A DNA stretch of 64,000 nucleotides from Pseudomonas sp. SJZ074 (GTDB taxonomy: Bacteria; Pseudomonadota; Gammaproteobacteria; Pseudomonadales; Pseudomonadaceae), in NCBI RefSeq assembly GCF_007828215.1, contig NZ_VIUE01000016.1:62001-126000 (forward strand). Direction: 5' to 3'. The translations under genes and the position numbers were made by a program. The first letter of the stretch is position 1; the number at the start of each line of letters is the position of its first letter. The notes beneath the pieces were generated by a model. The model was not told where the DNA came from. It searched no databases and saw nothing but the letters and a program-made list of their open reading frames with translations. Shown piece after piece: positions 43,704-53,000 of this stretch.

Positions 43704-44681
43704 TCAGCCGTTCCACGCCCCCGAATTCACCAGATTCATCGGCCGCTCACCCGCCAATGCCGCCAGCAGGTTGTCCACTGCGCAGCGCGCCATGGCCTCT
43801 CGGGTCTCGTGGGTGGCCGAACCCATGTGCGGGGTTGCCACCACGTTGTCCATGTGCAGCAGCGGTGAGTCCGGGTTCAAGGGTTCGCGTTCGAACACGT
43901 CCAGCCCCGCGCCACGGATCTGGCCGTTGCGCAGGGCGTCGATCAGTGCCGCTTCGTCCACCACCTTGCCCCGGGAGATGTTGATGAACAGGGTCTCGGG
44001 GCGCATCTGCGCAAACGCTTGTGCATCGATCAGGCCTTGGGTTTCTGCCGTCAATGGCAGGGTCAGGCAGACGAAGTCGGCTTCGCGCAACAGTGTTTCC
44101 AGCGAGCAGTAGCGAGCATTGAAGCGCTGTTCGACCGCAGGTTTGGGCGAGTGGCTGTGGTAGATCACCGGCATGCCGAAGCCGAAGTGACCGCGCTGTG
44201 CCAAGGCTTCGCCAATGCGGCCCATGCCGATGATGCCCAGGGTCTTGCCGTGGACGTCGGTGCCGAAGTGCCGGGGGCCGATGCTTTGTTGCCAGCCGCC
44301 TGCGCGAACCAGGTTGGCCAGTTCCACCACGCGGCGGGCCGTCGCCAGGATCAGCGCGAACCCGGTGTCGGCTGTGGTCTCGGTCAGCACGTCCGGGGTG
44401 TTGCTCAGCAGGATCCGGCGTTCGGTCAGGTAGTCGATGTCGTAGTTATCGACCCCCACTGAGACGCTGGCGATGGCTTGCAGGTTCGGCGCCAGGTCCA
44501 GTAGCGAAGCGTCCAGCTTGAGGCTCGCCCCCAAGAGACCATGGGCGCCGGGCAGGGCTTGGCGCAGTTGCGCCAGGCCCTTGGCATCGAGGCGGTCGAT
44601 GAGGGTGACGTCGGCCTGCGCTTGCAGACGGTCCATCAGAGGCGCCGACAGCGCCTTGTACAACACCACGTGCTTTTTCAT
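43704..44681 (-). CDS. kguD: 2-ketogluconate 6-phosphate reductase (D-2-hydroxyacid dehydrogenase family)
   Basis: A 325-residue NAD(P)-dependent reductase that converts 2-keto-6-phosphogluconate to 6-phosphogluconate, linking 2-ketogluconate to the Entner-Doudoroff pathway. The Rossmann motif GIIGMGRIGEALAQRG, the catalytic Arg in NISRGKVVDEAALIDAL, Glu in DVFEREPL and His in TPHMGSAT mark the D-isomer 2-hydroxyacid dehydrogenase family. Its place as last gene after kguT matches P. aeruginosa PA2263. It starts 15 bases after the kguT stop. An alternative is general glyoxylate/hydroxypyruvate reductase activity. Confidence 0.92.
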   Translation of the reverse strand: MKKHVVLYKALSAPLMDRLQAQADVTLIDRLDAKGLAQLRQALPGAHGLLGASLKLDASLLDLAPNLQAIASVSVGVDNYDIDYLTERRILLSNTPDVLTETTADTGFALILATARRVVELANLVRAGGWQQSIGPRHFGTDVHGKTLGIIGMGRIGEALAQRGHFGFGMPVIYHSHSPKPAVEQRFNARYCSLETLLREADFVCLTLPLTAETQGLIDAQAFAQMRPETLFINISRGKVVDEAALIDALRNGQIRGAGLDVFEREPLNPDSPLLHMDNVVATPHMGSATHETREAMARCAVDNLLAALAGERPMNLVNSGAWNG

Positions 44682-44696
44682 GAGCGGGGTCTCGAT

Positions 44697-45995
44697 TCAG
44701 GAATGGGCAGGCGCCGGGTGTGGCGTCGCGCAATGAGGGTTGGCGCGGTCGCTGGCGCCGGGCTTGAGGGCGAGAGTCAGCACCACCGACAGCAGCAGCG
44801 CGCCACTCATCAGCAGGAAGGACATGCCCGGGGAGCCGGTGGAGCCATTGAGGTAGCCCACCAGGTACGAGCCACCGAAGGAGCCCAGCGCGCCCATGCT
44901 GTTGATCAACGCCATGGCGCCGCCGGCGACGTTGGCCGGCAGGATTTCCGGAACGATGGCGAAGAACGGCCCGTAGGGCGCATACATGCAGGCTCCGGCG
45001 ATCACCAGCAGGCTATAGGACCACCAGAAATGCTCAGGCCCCAGCAGGTACGAGGCGTAGAACGCGATGGACGCCACCAGCAGCGGCGGCCAGACGAAGC
45101 GCTTGCGCTTCTGTGCCTTGTCCGAAGCCCAGGACACGCCGAGCATGGCAACGACGGCCGCCAGGTACGGCAACGAGGAAAGCCAGCCGGCCTCGACCAT
45201 GCTCATTTGCAGGCCGGCCTTGAGGATGGACGGCAGCCACAGCACGAACCCGTAGACGCCGATGCTCCAGCAGAAGAACTGCAACGCCAGGATGATGACC
45301 TTGGGCGAGCGGAAGGCCTCGGCGTAGTTCTTGACTGCCTTGATGCCGACTTGTTCGGCTGCCAGTACGCTTTCCAGGTCCCGTTTCTCCTGGGCGCTGA
45401 GCCACTTGGCCTGGGATGGACGGTCGTCCGCCAGGCGCCACCAGATGAAGGCCCAGAGTACTGCCGGCAGGCCTTCGATGATGAACATCCAACGCCAGTC
45501 GAATTGCTGCACCAGGTAACCCGACACTACCGACATCCACAGCATGGTCACCGGGTTGCCGAGGATCAGGAAGGTATTGGCGCGCGAGCGTTCGGCCCGG
45601 GTGAACCAGTGGCACAGGTACACCAGCATGGCCGGCATCACGGCGGCTTCGACCACACCGAGCATGAAGCGGATCACGATCAGCCAGTAGGCGTTGGACA
45701 CCACGCCGGTCAACGTCGCCAGCGAGCCCCAGAGGATCAGGCTGACGAAGATCAGCTTTTTCACGCTGTGTTTCTGTGCGTAGATCGCCCCCGGCACCTG
45801 GAAGAAAAAGTAGCCGAGGAAAAACAGCGCGCCGAGCAGTGAAGACAGTCCCGGGGTGATCATCAGGTCCTTGGCCATGCCCGAGGCAGCGGCGAATCCA
45901 TAGTTGGCCCGGTCCAGGTAGGCCAGGCTGTAGGTGATGAACACGATGGGCATGATGTACCACCAGCGGCGGGTGGCGAGGTTGAGCGTTTGCAT
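44697..45995 (-). CDS. kguT: 2-ketogluconate MFS transporter
   Basis: A 432-residue inner-membrane MFS symporter of the anion:cation (phthalate permease/ExuT) family with 12 helices. The opening WWYIMPIVFITYSLAYLDRANYGFAAASGMAKDL and GALFFLGYFFFQVPGAIYAQKHSVKK are the family hallmarks. It imports 2-ketogluconate made in the periplasm by gluconate dehydrogenase. Located between kguK and kguD as in P. aeruginosa. A double CA motif lies just upstream of its Shine-Dalgarno (AGGAG), so its translation is probably under Crc/Hfq control besides PtxS control of the operon. Confidence 0.94.
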   Translation of the reverse strand: MQTLNLATRRWWYIMPIVFITYSLAYLDRANYGFAAASGMAKDLMITPGLSSLLGALFFLGYFFFQVPGAIYAQKHSVKKLIFVSLILWGSLATLTGVVSNAYWLIVIRFMLGVVEAAVMPAMLVYLCHWFTRAERSRANTFLILGNPVTMLWMSVVSGYLVQQFDWRWMFIIEGLPAVLWAFIWWRLADDRPSQAKWLSAQEKRDLESVLAAEQVGIKAVKNYAEAFRSPKVIILALQFFCWSIGVYGFVLWLPSILKAGLQMSMVEAGWLSSLPYLAAVVAMLGVSWASDKAQKRKRFVWPPLLVASIAFYASYLLGPEHFWWSYSLLVIAGACMYAPYGPFFAIVPEILPANVAGGAMALINSMGALGSFGGSYLVGYLNGSTGSPGMSFLLMSGALLLSVVLTLALKPGASDRANPHCATPHPAPAHS

Positions 45996-46012
45996 GTCGT
46001 TGACTCCTGAGC

Positions 46013-46023
46013 TTGTTGTTTTT
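46013..46023 (-). promoter_or_regulatory. Overlapping double Crc/Hfq CA motif upstream of kguT
   Basis: On the minus strand AAAAACAACAA contains two overlapping AANAANAA motifs (AAAAACAA and AACAACAA) a few bases upstream of AGGAG and within 30 nt of the kguT ATG at 45995. This is one of the clearest Hfq/Crc sites in the window. Confidence 0.65.
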
Positions 46024-46051
46024 GTCGCAGCAGGTGTATTTGCGGTGTGCT

Positions 46052-47068
46052 TCAGGCCTTTATCGCGAGCCGGCTCGCTCCTACAGATTCAACGGCACCC
46101 ATGTGGGCGCGAGCTTGCTCGCGATTGGCGTCGTTGAGTTCAGTCGATAACTCGGCTCGAGTCGGCAATCCCTCCATGTCCCCGCGGCTCTGTACCGCGC
46201 GACTACCAATCCAATTGGCGCGCTGCACGGCCTCGGTGATGTCCCGGCCTTCCAGCAGTGCACTGATCAGGCCGACGGCGAACCCGTCCCCGGCGCCTAC
46301 CGTGTCCACCACCCGGGCCACCGGCACGCCAGCCACGAAGCCCTGGCCTTGCGGCGTGCGGAAATAGGCGCCTTGGGCGCCGAGCTTGATCACTACAACG
46401 TTGGCACCCTGGTCCAGATAGAAGGCGGCGATGTCGGCCGGGTCGTCGAAGCCGGTCAGCAACCGGCCTTCTTCGAGCCCGGGCAAGACCCAGTGGGCGA
46501 GGGCGGCGAGGCGATTGACTTCGCGGATCATCAATGGCTCGCTGGACCACAGGCTGGGTCGCAGATTGGGGTCGAAGGACAGGCTGCGGCCGGCCTCGCG
46601 CATGCGGGTCATCAACTCAAGGGACATCTCCCGGGCCGTGACCGACAGCGCGGGCACGATACCGGTGGCGTGCAGGTGCCGGGCGCCCAGCAGCGCCGGG
46701 GCGATGGCGTCGATCGACAGGTGGCTGGCCGCCGAGCCGCGACGGAAATACTCCACCTGCGGGTCGCTGCCATCGTCGCTACGGGATTTGAACTGAAATC
46801 CGGTGGGGTGCGCGGGGTCGACCGCCACGTGGCGACAATCCAGGCCTTCGCGCTCCAGCGTCTGCACGACAAAGCGTCCCAGGGAATCGGCGCCGACCCG
46901 GCTCAACCACGCCACATTGAAGCCCAGCCGCGCCAGGCCGATGGCGACGTTGCTGTCGGCCCCGGCGATACGTTTGCTGAAATGATTGACGCAGGCGAGG
47001 TCGCCGCAATGGTCGGCCACCAGCATCGCCATGGTTTCGCCGAACGACAAGACATCGAATTCAGGCAT
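46052..47068 (-). CDS. kguK: 2-ketogluconate kinase (PfkB family)
   Basis: A 338-residue ribokinase-family enzyme phosphorylating 2-ketogluconate at C6. The N-terminal FGETMAMLV and KRIAGADSNVAIGLARLG and the C-terminal anion-hole motif DTVGAGDGFAVGL with its catalytic Asp are typical. The start at 47068 (MPEFDVLSFGET) overlaps the kguE stop by eight bases. The last ~25 residues (from about NREQARAHMG to RLAIKA) are encoded by REPIN sequence, making the protein longer than the ~316 residues I recall for P. aeruginosa, so the native stop has probably been replaced by element insertion. Confidence 0.93.
   Translation of the reverse strand: MPEFDVLSFGETMAMLVADHCGDLACVNHFSKRIAGADSNVAIGLARLGFNVAWLSRVGADSLGRFVVQTLEREGLDCRHVAVDPAHPTGFQFKSRSDDGSDPQVEYFRRGSAASHLSIDAIAPALLGARHLHATGIVPALSVTAREMSLELMTRMREAGRSLSFDPNLRPSLWSSEPLMIREVNRLAALAHWVLPGLEEGRLLTGFDDPADIAAFYLDQGANVVVIKLGAQGAYFRTPQGQGFVAGVPVARVVDTVGAGDGFAVGLISALLEGRDITEAVQRANWIGSRAVQSRGDMEGLPTRAELSTELNDANREQARAHMGAVESVGASRLAIKA
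46056..46132. repeat. REPIN overlapping the 3' end of kguK
   Basis: A REP variant at 46060-46085 (-) and another at 46101-46132 (+) lie inside the kguK reading frame just before its stop at 46052-46054. They show the usual GCGAGC..GCTCGCTCC palindromes with several substitutions. Confidence 0.85.
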
Positions 47069-47843
47069 GAGCAGACTCCCGACGGGCTTGTCCGAGGCCG
47101 GCAAGGGTGATGACGTGTTCAGTGGTCAACTGCAGCAGGTCATCGCCTTGCAGCGGGTACTCGGCGGCGCGCATCACGCCGGAGGGCATCTGCTTGAACA
47201 GTTGTTCCCACAGATGCAGATCGGTCAACGCCGGCGGCACCGCAATCAACTTGCCGTCGTTGCGCCGCGCCACAGCCTTGCAATGCACATACCGCACATG
47301 GTGTCCGAGTTTGCGGGCTGCCGTGGCCGCCGATTGCTCCTGCCATTGCCAGTTACCAATGTCGAAAGTCATGCCGATGGGTAATCCTTGCCGCTCGGTG
47401 GCGGCGAAGAATCGTTGGAAGGGTTCGATCCGGCCGCCCTGCGTCGTCTGATCGTTCTCTACCAACAACTGCACCGGACTGGCGGCGAGGATGTCCGCCA
47501 GGCTGGCAAGGTCGTGGGCCTCGGTGAAATGCCCGAGCGAGACTTTCAGCCATTTCGAGCCAAACGCTTCGGCACGCTGCAAGGCCGGCAACAGCGTGGG
47601 ATTGGGTTTGGCGCGGTCGGCCAGCCACAGCTCGAGGGGGGATGAAAAAATGCTTTGCAGACCTTGGGCCTGGGCGTCCGCGGCCAATCGGGCGGGTTGT
47701 TCATCGGTGAGCAGTTCCTCGCGCCATTCGATCCGCGAAGCGCCGGCGGCGGCCAGCAGCGTGGTGAAACTGCCTTGGCCTTGCTGGCGCACCAGGTCGG
47801 CGCCGTAGCTGGAAAGGCTGATGGAAACGGGCGGTTTGTTCAT
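47061..47843 (-). CDS. kguE: KguE, sugar-phosphate isomerase/epimerase-like protein of the 2-ketogluconate operon
   Basis: A 260-residue TIM-barrel protein of the xylose-isomerase-like (AP endonuclease family 2) superfamily. Motifs include QLLVENDQTTQGGRIEPFQRFFAATE and MTFDIGNWQWQEQSAATAARKLGHHVRYVHCKAV, with metal-ligand Glu, Asp and His residues. It is first in the kgu operon, as PA2260 in P. aeruginosa; the reaction it catalyses is not settled. The ATG at 47843 follows AGAGGTG, and a PtxS palindrome (47857-47870) lies only 14 bp upstream of the start, so PtxS would block initiation when no 2-ketogluconate is bound. Confidence 0.9.
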   Translation of the reverse strand: MNKPPVSISLSSYGADLVRQQGQGSFTTLLAAAGASRIEWREELLTDEQPARLAADAQAQGLQSIFSSPLELWLADRAKPNPTLLPALQRAEAFGSKWLKVSLGHFTEAHDLASLADILAASPVQLLVENDQTTQGGRIEPFQRFFAATERQGLPIGMTFDIGNWQWQEQSAATAARKLGHHVRYVHCKAVARRNDGKLIAVPPALTDLHLWEQLFKQMPSGVMRAAEYPLQGDDLLQLTTEHVITLAGLGQARRESAHA

Positions 47844-47856
47844 TGTTCTACACCTC

Positions 47857-47870
47857 TGAAACCGGTTTCA
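47857..47870. promoter_or_regulatory. PtxS operator upstream of kguE
   Basis: TGAAACCGGTTTCA is a perfect 14-bp palindrome identical to the PtxS recognition sequence known from P. aeruginosa and P. putida. It lies between the kguE ribosome site and the ptxS 3' end. Confidence 0.92.
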
Positions 47871-47908
47871 GTTTTGTTCAAAAAAAAGGTTCTGCTTGAG
47901 GGCCCCGG

Positions 47909-48934
47909 TCATTCGGAAAGCCCAAGCGTCGACCCACGCTCAATCAACCGCGCCGCAAAATCCAGGGTTTGCACCGGCCCGTTGTCGCCGCGCAGGCGCT
48001 TGAGCAGGCATTCGAAGGCACGGGCGCCGATCTCGGCGGTGGGTTGGGCCAGGGCGGTGATGCCGCTGCCCACCAACGGGTACCAGTCCAGGTCATCGAG
48101 GGCGATCAGTCCCACGTCGTCGAACAGATGACAGCCCAGTTCGCGCAACACTTGGGTGACGCCCAGGGCGGCAATGCCGTTGGCGCAGAACAGCGCCTTG
48201 AGGCCAGGGCCCGGCTGGGCGAGAAAGGTCTTGATCCGGGACGTCAGTTGATCGTGGATTTCCACCACGGCACCGGCCAGGGCCGGGCGCCGTTCGATCT
48301 CCGACTTGAAGCTGTCGACCCGCTCGATCCGAGAACTGGTGCCGTCGAACGGTTCGGTCACCAGCAGCAGGTCGCGGTAGCCGCGTTGTTCGAGATGATC
48401 GAGCGCCATCCTCACCGCCGCCGGATTGTCCAGGCCCACCAGGTCGCTGTCGAGCCGATCGACCTTGCGATCCACCAGCACCAGGGGCATTTCGCTGCGC
48501 AGCTCGAACAGTTCGTCACGGTGGTGACCCAAGGTGTTCACGATCAACCCTTCGATGTTGTAGGCGCGCAACAAGGCCAGGTGCTGGCGTTCCTGCTCGT
48601 CGTCGCGGTCGGTATTGCACACCACTAGGCTGTAGCCGTGGCGGCGGCAGGCGGTTTCCACGCCGTGCATCACTGCAATTGAATAGGGGTTGCGGATATC
48701 GGCCACCAGCATGCCGATGAGGCGGGTACGGCCGCGCTTGAGGCCGCGGGCCATCTGGTTGGGACGATAGCCCAGCTCGTTGATCGCCTGCTCGATGCGC
48801 CGGGCGATGGCCTCGGAGAGCAGGGCGCGGTCCTCGCCGATGAACCGCGAGACGCTGGCCTTCGAAACCCCGGCGCGTTCGGCGACGTCGAGCATGGTCA
48901 CCCGGCTGCGTTGGGCGGCGGAGAAAGAATTCAC
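47909..48934 (-). CDS. ptxS: LacI-family regulator PtxS
   Basis: A 341-residue repressor. The N-terminal LacI helix-turn-helix is VTMLDVAERAGVSKASVSRFIGED, then the hinge helix region NELGYRPNQMARGLKRGRTRLIGMLVADIRNPYS, followed by the periplasmic-binding-like effector domain that binds 2-ketogluconate. PtxS represses its own gene and the kgu operon and is known to interact with PtxR in P. aeruginosa. Both a kguE-proximal and a ptxS-proximal operator are present here. ptxS is immediately upstream of kguE on the same strand with 65 bp between. Confidence 0.95.
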   Translation of the reverse strand: MNSFSAAQRSRVTMLDVAERAGVSKASVSRFIGEDRALLSEAIARRIEQAINELGYRPNQMARGLKRGRTRLIGMLVADIRNPYSIAVMHGVETACRRHGYSLVVCNTDRDDEQERQHLALLRAYNIEGLIVNTLGHHRDELFELRSEMPLVLVDRKVDRLDSDLVGLDNPAAVRMALDHLEQRGYRDLLLVTEPFDGTSSRIERVDSFKSEIERRPALAGAVVEIHDQLTSRIKTFLAQPGPGLKALFCANGIAALGVTQVLRELGCHLFDDVGLIALDDLDWYPLVGSGITALAQPTAEIGARAFECLLKRLRGDNGPVQTLDFAARLIERGSTLGLSE

Positions 48935-48970
48935 GAATTGAAACCTGCCTGTTGGATTTATTAGTGGCGC

Positions 48971-48984
48971 TGAAACCGGTTTCA
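48971..48984. promoter_or_regulatory. PtxS operator upstream of ptxS
   Basis: A second perfect TGAAACCGGTTTCA palindrome 37 bp upstream of the ptxS ATG at 48934, consistent with autorepression. Confidence 0.92.
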
Positions 48985-49074
48985 GGAAACCTCAGAACCC
49001 GGTAAGTCGTCAAGGTCGTTGTGCGGGAGGGGCGACCGACGGTGGGTGACGATCCAGAGCCGGGAGGCTGGGCA

Positions 49075-49311
49075 ACCGCTATCGCGAGCAGGCTCGCTCC
49101 CACAGTGGGGTCGAGGTGTTCCCGGGAATAGTGGCTCCCACAAATTTTTTGTGGGAGCGGGCTTGCTCGCGAAAGCGGTGGATCAGTGGCGATGATGTCG
49201 GCTGACACGCCGAATTCGCGAGCAAGCCCGCTCCCACAGGGTTGTGAGGTGTCATCGGAAATAGCGGTCGCCACTAATCCCTTGTGGGAGCGAGCCTGCT
49301 CGCGATAGCGG
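49075..49311. repeat. Four REP sequences
   Basis: REPs at 49075-49105 (-), 49151-49178 (+), 49211-49240 (-) and 49281-49311 (+) alternate in orientation. They fill the 394-bp gap between the ptxS promoter region and the 117-residue gene. The alternating orientation, variable spacers and homology to the other REPs show that this is not a CRISPR. Confidence 0.88.
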
Positions 49312-49328
49312 CCGTGCAAACGCTGAAA

Positions 49329-49682
49329 TCAATTCTGCCTGACGTAGGTCCCTACACCCCGGAGGATGTTCTGCAACGTCAGTTCCACCTCCGCCAGATC
49401 CGCTTCATCGGTGTCATGGCTGATTTCCAGCACGTCATCGCCATTGAGCGCATCGGCATCTGCCGCGGAGATTTCGATTTTCAGCAGGGTCGGGCCGAGG
49501 GTGACTTTCACCCCGTCCAGGGTCGACGGCTCGCCATCAAGGGCGATTTCCAATTCGTCTTCATCGGGGTAGCGGGTCATCAGGAACATTTCGCCCTGCA
49601 GGCTGTGGCAGCACAGCATGGCCATGTTGTCTTCTTCGTCGTCGCACGGGTTGGCGATCAGAAGGGTGGTGGTCATTTGCAT
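49329..49682 (-). CDS. Conserved hypothetical protein, 117 aa
   Basis: A small acidic soluble protein (MQMTTTLLIANPCDDEEDNMAML...) with many Asp and Glu residues and no signal peptide. I do not recognise the family. GGAG lies eight bases upstream of the ATG at 49682. It stands alone between the REP cluster and the gdhB leader and is divergent from gdhB. Confidence 0.7.
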   Translation of the reverse strand: MQMTTTLLIANPCDDEEDNMAMLCCHSLQGEMFLMTRYPDEDELEIALDGEPSTLDGVKVTLGPTLLKIEISAADADALNGDDVLEISHDTDEADLAEVELTLQNILRGVGTYVRQN

Positions 49683-50071
49683 CGGGACGGCTCCTGGCTC
49701 GATGAGCCTTGCGGGTGCGAGGAAGCGGATTTTGCCAGCCTGTGGGATTTACTGCGACCACATGCTTGATCCGTGCGCGATTTCACATCGTGAGGTGCCG
49801 ATTGCTGCCCAGGCTGCTAGGGTTGTCGATGCAGAGCTAGCCGATGACCGAATATGTCGCAGCGCTGCAAGCAGGGGCCTTGTCGCACTCGTTAAGCTGC
49901 GCAACGGATGCGCACTTGCATGGGCGTTTCCTGCAGATGCCCATGATATGGGAATGGAATGTGACCTGCGGGTCTTGTCCAGCTTCACCCACCTGTCGTC
50001 CTGTTTCCTCTGCCCGAGAATCAGGAACAGGATGGCCGGCAGCCCGAAAGGGGCTGCACGACGCTTCCATC
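49683..50071. other. Divergent intergenic region and long gdhB leader
   Basis: About 417 bp separate the 117-residue gene from gdhB. It should hold both promoters. I see no convincing gene: the open frames here lack ribosome sites. No REP or clear dyad is present apart from short GC-rich repeats, so operator or arginine-regulator sites could not be identified by eye. Confidence 0.4.
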
Positions 50072-50079
50072 AATAACAA
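50072..50079 (+). promoter_or_regulatory. Crc/Hfq CA motif upstream of gdhB
   Basis: AATAACAA matches AANAANAA and lies 20 nt upstream of the gdhB ATG (50100), just before the ribosome site AAGCGGAG. A block at this site would lower glutamate catabolism when preferred carbon is available. Confidence 0.5.
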
Positions 50080-50099
50080 GCCCAAGCGGAGTACCACAG

Positions 50100-53000
50100 A
50101 TGGCGTTCTTCACCGCAGCCAGCAAAGCCGACTTCCAGCATCAACTGCAAGCGGTACTGGCGCAGCACATCAGTGAACAGGCACTGCCACAAGTGGCGCT
50201 GTTTGCTGAACAATTCTTCGGCATCATTTCCCTCGACGAACTTACCCAGCGCCGGTTGTCCGACCTCGCCGGCTGCACCCTGTCCGCCTGGCGCCTGCTT
50301 GAGCGCTTCGACCACGCGCAATCGCAGGTTCGCGTCTACAACCCCGATTACGAACGCCACGGCTGGCAGTCGACCCACACCGCAGTGGAAGTGTTGCACC
50401 ACGACCTGCCGTTCCTGGTGGATTCGGTACGTACCGAACTGAACCGCCGCGGCTACAGCATTCATACCCTGCAGACCACCGTGCTGAGCGTGCGTCGTGG
50501 CAGCAAGGGCGAGTTGCTGGAAATCCTGCCGAAGGGCACCCAGGGCGACGGCGTGCTGCAAGAGTCGCTGATGTACCTGGAAATCGATCGCTGCGCCAAC
50601 GCCGCCGAACTCAACGTCCTGAGCAAGGAACTCGAGCAGGTACTGGGCGAAGTGCGCGTGGCCGTGGCCGACTTCGAGCCGATGAAGGACAAGGTCCAGG
50701 AGATCCTCACCAGTCTGGACAACAGCGCCTACGCCATCGATGCCGATGAAAAAAGCGAGATCAAGACCTTCCTGGAGTGGCTGGTGGGCAACCACTTCAC
50801 GTTCCTGGGCTATGAAGAGTTCGTGGTCCGTGACGATGCCGATGGCGGCCATATCGAGTACGACCCCGAGTCGTTCCTCGGCCTGACCAAGCTGCTGCGC
50901 GCCGGCCTGACTGCCGATGACTTGCGCATTGAGGACTACGCCGTCAACTACCTGCGTGAACCGACGCCGTTGTCGTTCGCCAAGGCTGCACACCCGAGCC
51001 GTGTACACCGTCCGGCTTACCCGGATTACGTGTCGATCCGTGAAATCGACGCTGACGGCAAGGTCATCAAGGAATGCCGCTTCATGGGCCTGTACACCTC
51101 CTCGGTGTATGGCGAGAGTGTGCGCGTTATTCCGTACATCCGCCGCAAGGTTGCCGAGATCGAGCGTCGCTCGGGCTTCCAGGCCAAGGCGCACCTGGGC
51201 AAGGAGCTGGCCCAGGTGGTCGAGGTGTTGCCTCGCGATGATCTGTTCCAGACTCCGGTGGACGAGCTGTTCAGCACCGTGATGTCCATCGTGCAGATCC
51301 AGGAACGCAACAAGATCCGCGTGTTCCTGCGCAAAGACCCATACGGTCGTTTCTGCTACTGCCTGGCCTACGTGCCTCGTGATATCTACTCCACCGAAGT
51401 GCGCCAGAAGATCCAGCAAGTGCTGATGGACCGCCTGAAGGCCTCGGACTGCGAATTCTGGACGTTCTTCTCCGAATCGGTACTGGCCCGCGTGCAGTTG
51501 ATTCTGCGGGTGGACCCGAAGAACCGCATCGACATCGACCCGCTGCTGCTGGAAAAAGAAGTTGTGCAGGCCTGCCGCAGCTGGCAGGACGACTACGCGA
51601 GCCTGGTCATCGAGAGCTTCGGCGAAGCCCAGGGCACCAACGTGCTCGCCGACTACCCGAAAGGCTTCCCGGCCGGCTACCGTGAGCGTTTCGCCGCGCA
51701 TTCGGCGGTGGTGGACATGCAGCACCTGCTGAGCCTGAATGAAAAAAATCCGCTGGTCATGAGCTTCTACCAGCCGCTGGGCCAGGTGTCCGGCCAGCGC
51801 GAGCTGCACTGCAAGCTGTATCACGCCGATACGCCGCTGGCGCTGTCCGATGTCCTGCCGATCCTGGAGAACCTCGGCCTGCGCGTGCTGGGTGAGTTCC
51901 CATATCGCCTGCGCCACAGCAACGGCCGCGAGTTCTGGATCCACGACTTCGCCTTCACCGCCGCCGAAGGGGTGAACCTCGACATCCAGCAGCTCAACGA
52001 CACCCTGCAGGACGCCTTCGTCCACATCGTCAGCGGCGATGCCGAGAACGATGCGTTCAACCGCCTGGTGCTGACCGCTGGCCTGCCGTGGCGCGACGTG
52101 GCGCTGCTGCGCGCCTACGCCCGCTATCTCAAGCAGATCCGCCTGGGCTTCGACCTGGGTTACATCGCCAGCACCCTGAACAACCACACCGACATCGCTC
52201 GCGAGCTGACCCGGTTGTTCAAGACCCGCTTCTACCTGGCCCGCAAGCTTTCCGGCGAGGACCTGGAAGACAAGCAACTGCGTCTGGAGCAGGCGATCCT
52301 CACGGCACTGGACGACGTCCAGGTGCTCAACGAAGACCGCATCCTGCGTCGCTACCTGGACCTGATCAAGGCCACCCTGCGGACCAACTTCTACCAAACC
52401 GACGCCCACGGCCAGAACAAGTCCTACTTCAGCTTCAAGTTCAACCCGCACCTGATTCCGGAACTGCCGAAGCCGGTGCCCAAGTTCGAGATCTTCGTCT
52501 ACTCGCCACGGGTCGAAGGCGTGCACCTGCGCTTCGGCAACGTTGCCCGTGGCGGCTTGCGCTGGTCCGACCGTGAAGAAGACTACCGCACCGAAGTCCT
52601 GGGCCTGGTAAAAGCCCAGCAAGTGAAGAACTCGGTGATCGTACCAGTCGGTGCCAAGGGTGGTTTCCTGCCCCGTCGCCTGCCACTGGGCGGCAGCCGG
52701 GACGAGATCGCGGCCGAGGGCATCGCCTGCTACCGCATCTTCATCTCCGGCCTGCTGGACATCACCGACAACCTCAAGGATGGCGCCCTGGTGCCGCCGG
52801 CCAACGTCGTGCGGCATGACGACGATGACCCGTACCTGGTGGTGGCTGCCGACAAAGGCACCGCGACCTTCTCCGACATTGCCAACGGCATTGCCATCGA
52901 CTACGGCTTCTGGCTGGGCGACGCCTTCGCCTCCGGCGGCTCGGCCGGCTATGACCACAAGAAAATGGGCATCACCGCCAAGGGCGCGTGGGTCGGCGTG

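Noticed and set aside
49075..49311. Possible short CRISPR-like array
   Set aside because: Units alternate in orientation and are palindromic REPs found throughout the window; spacers are unequal and no cas gene is present.
49837..50097. An 86-codon minus-strand frame in the gdhB leader region
   Set aside because: No Shine-Dalgarno, unusual Cys-rich composition and overlap with the probable gdhB leader; read as chance.
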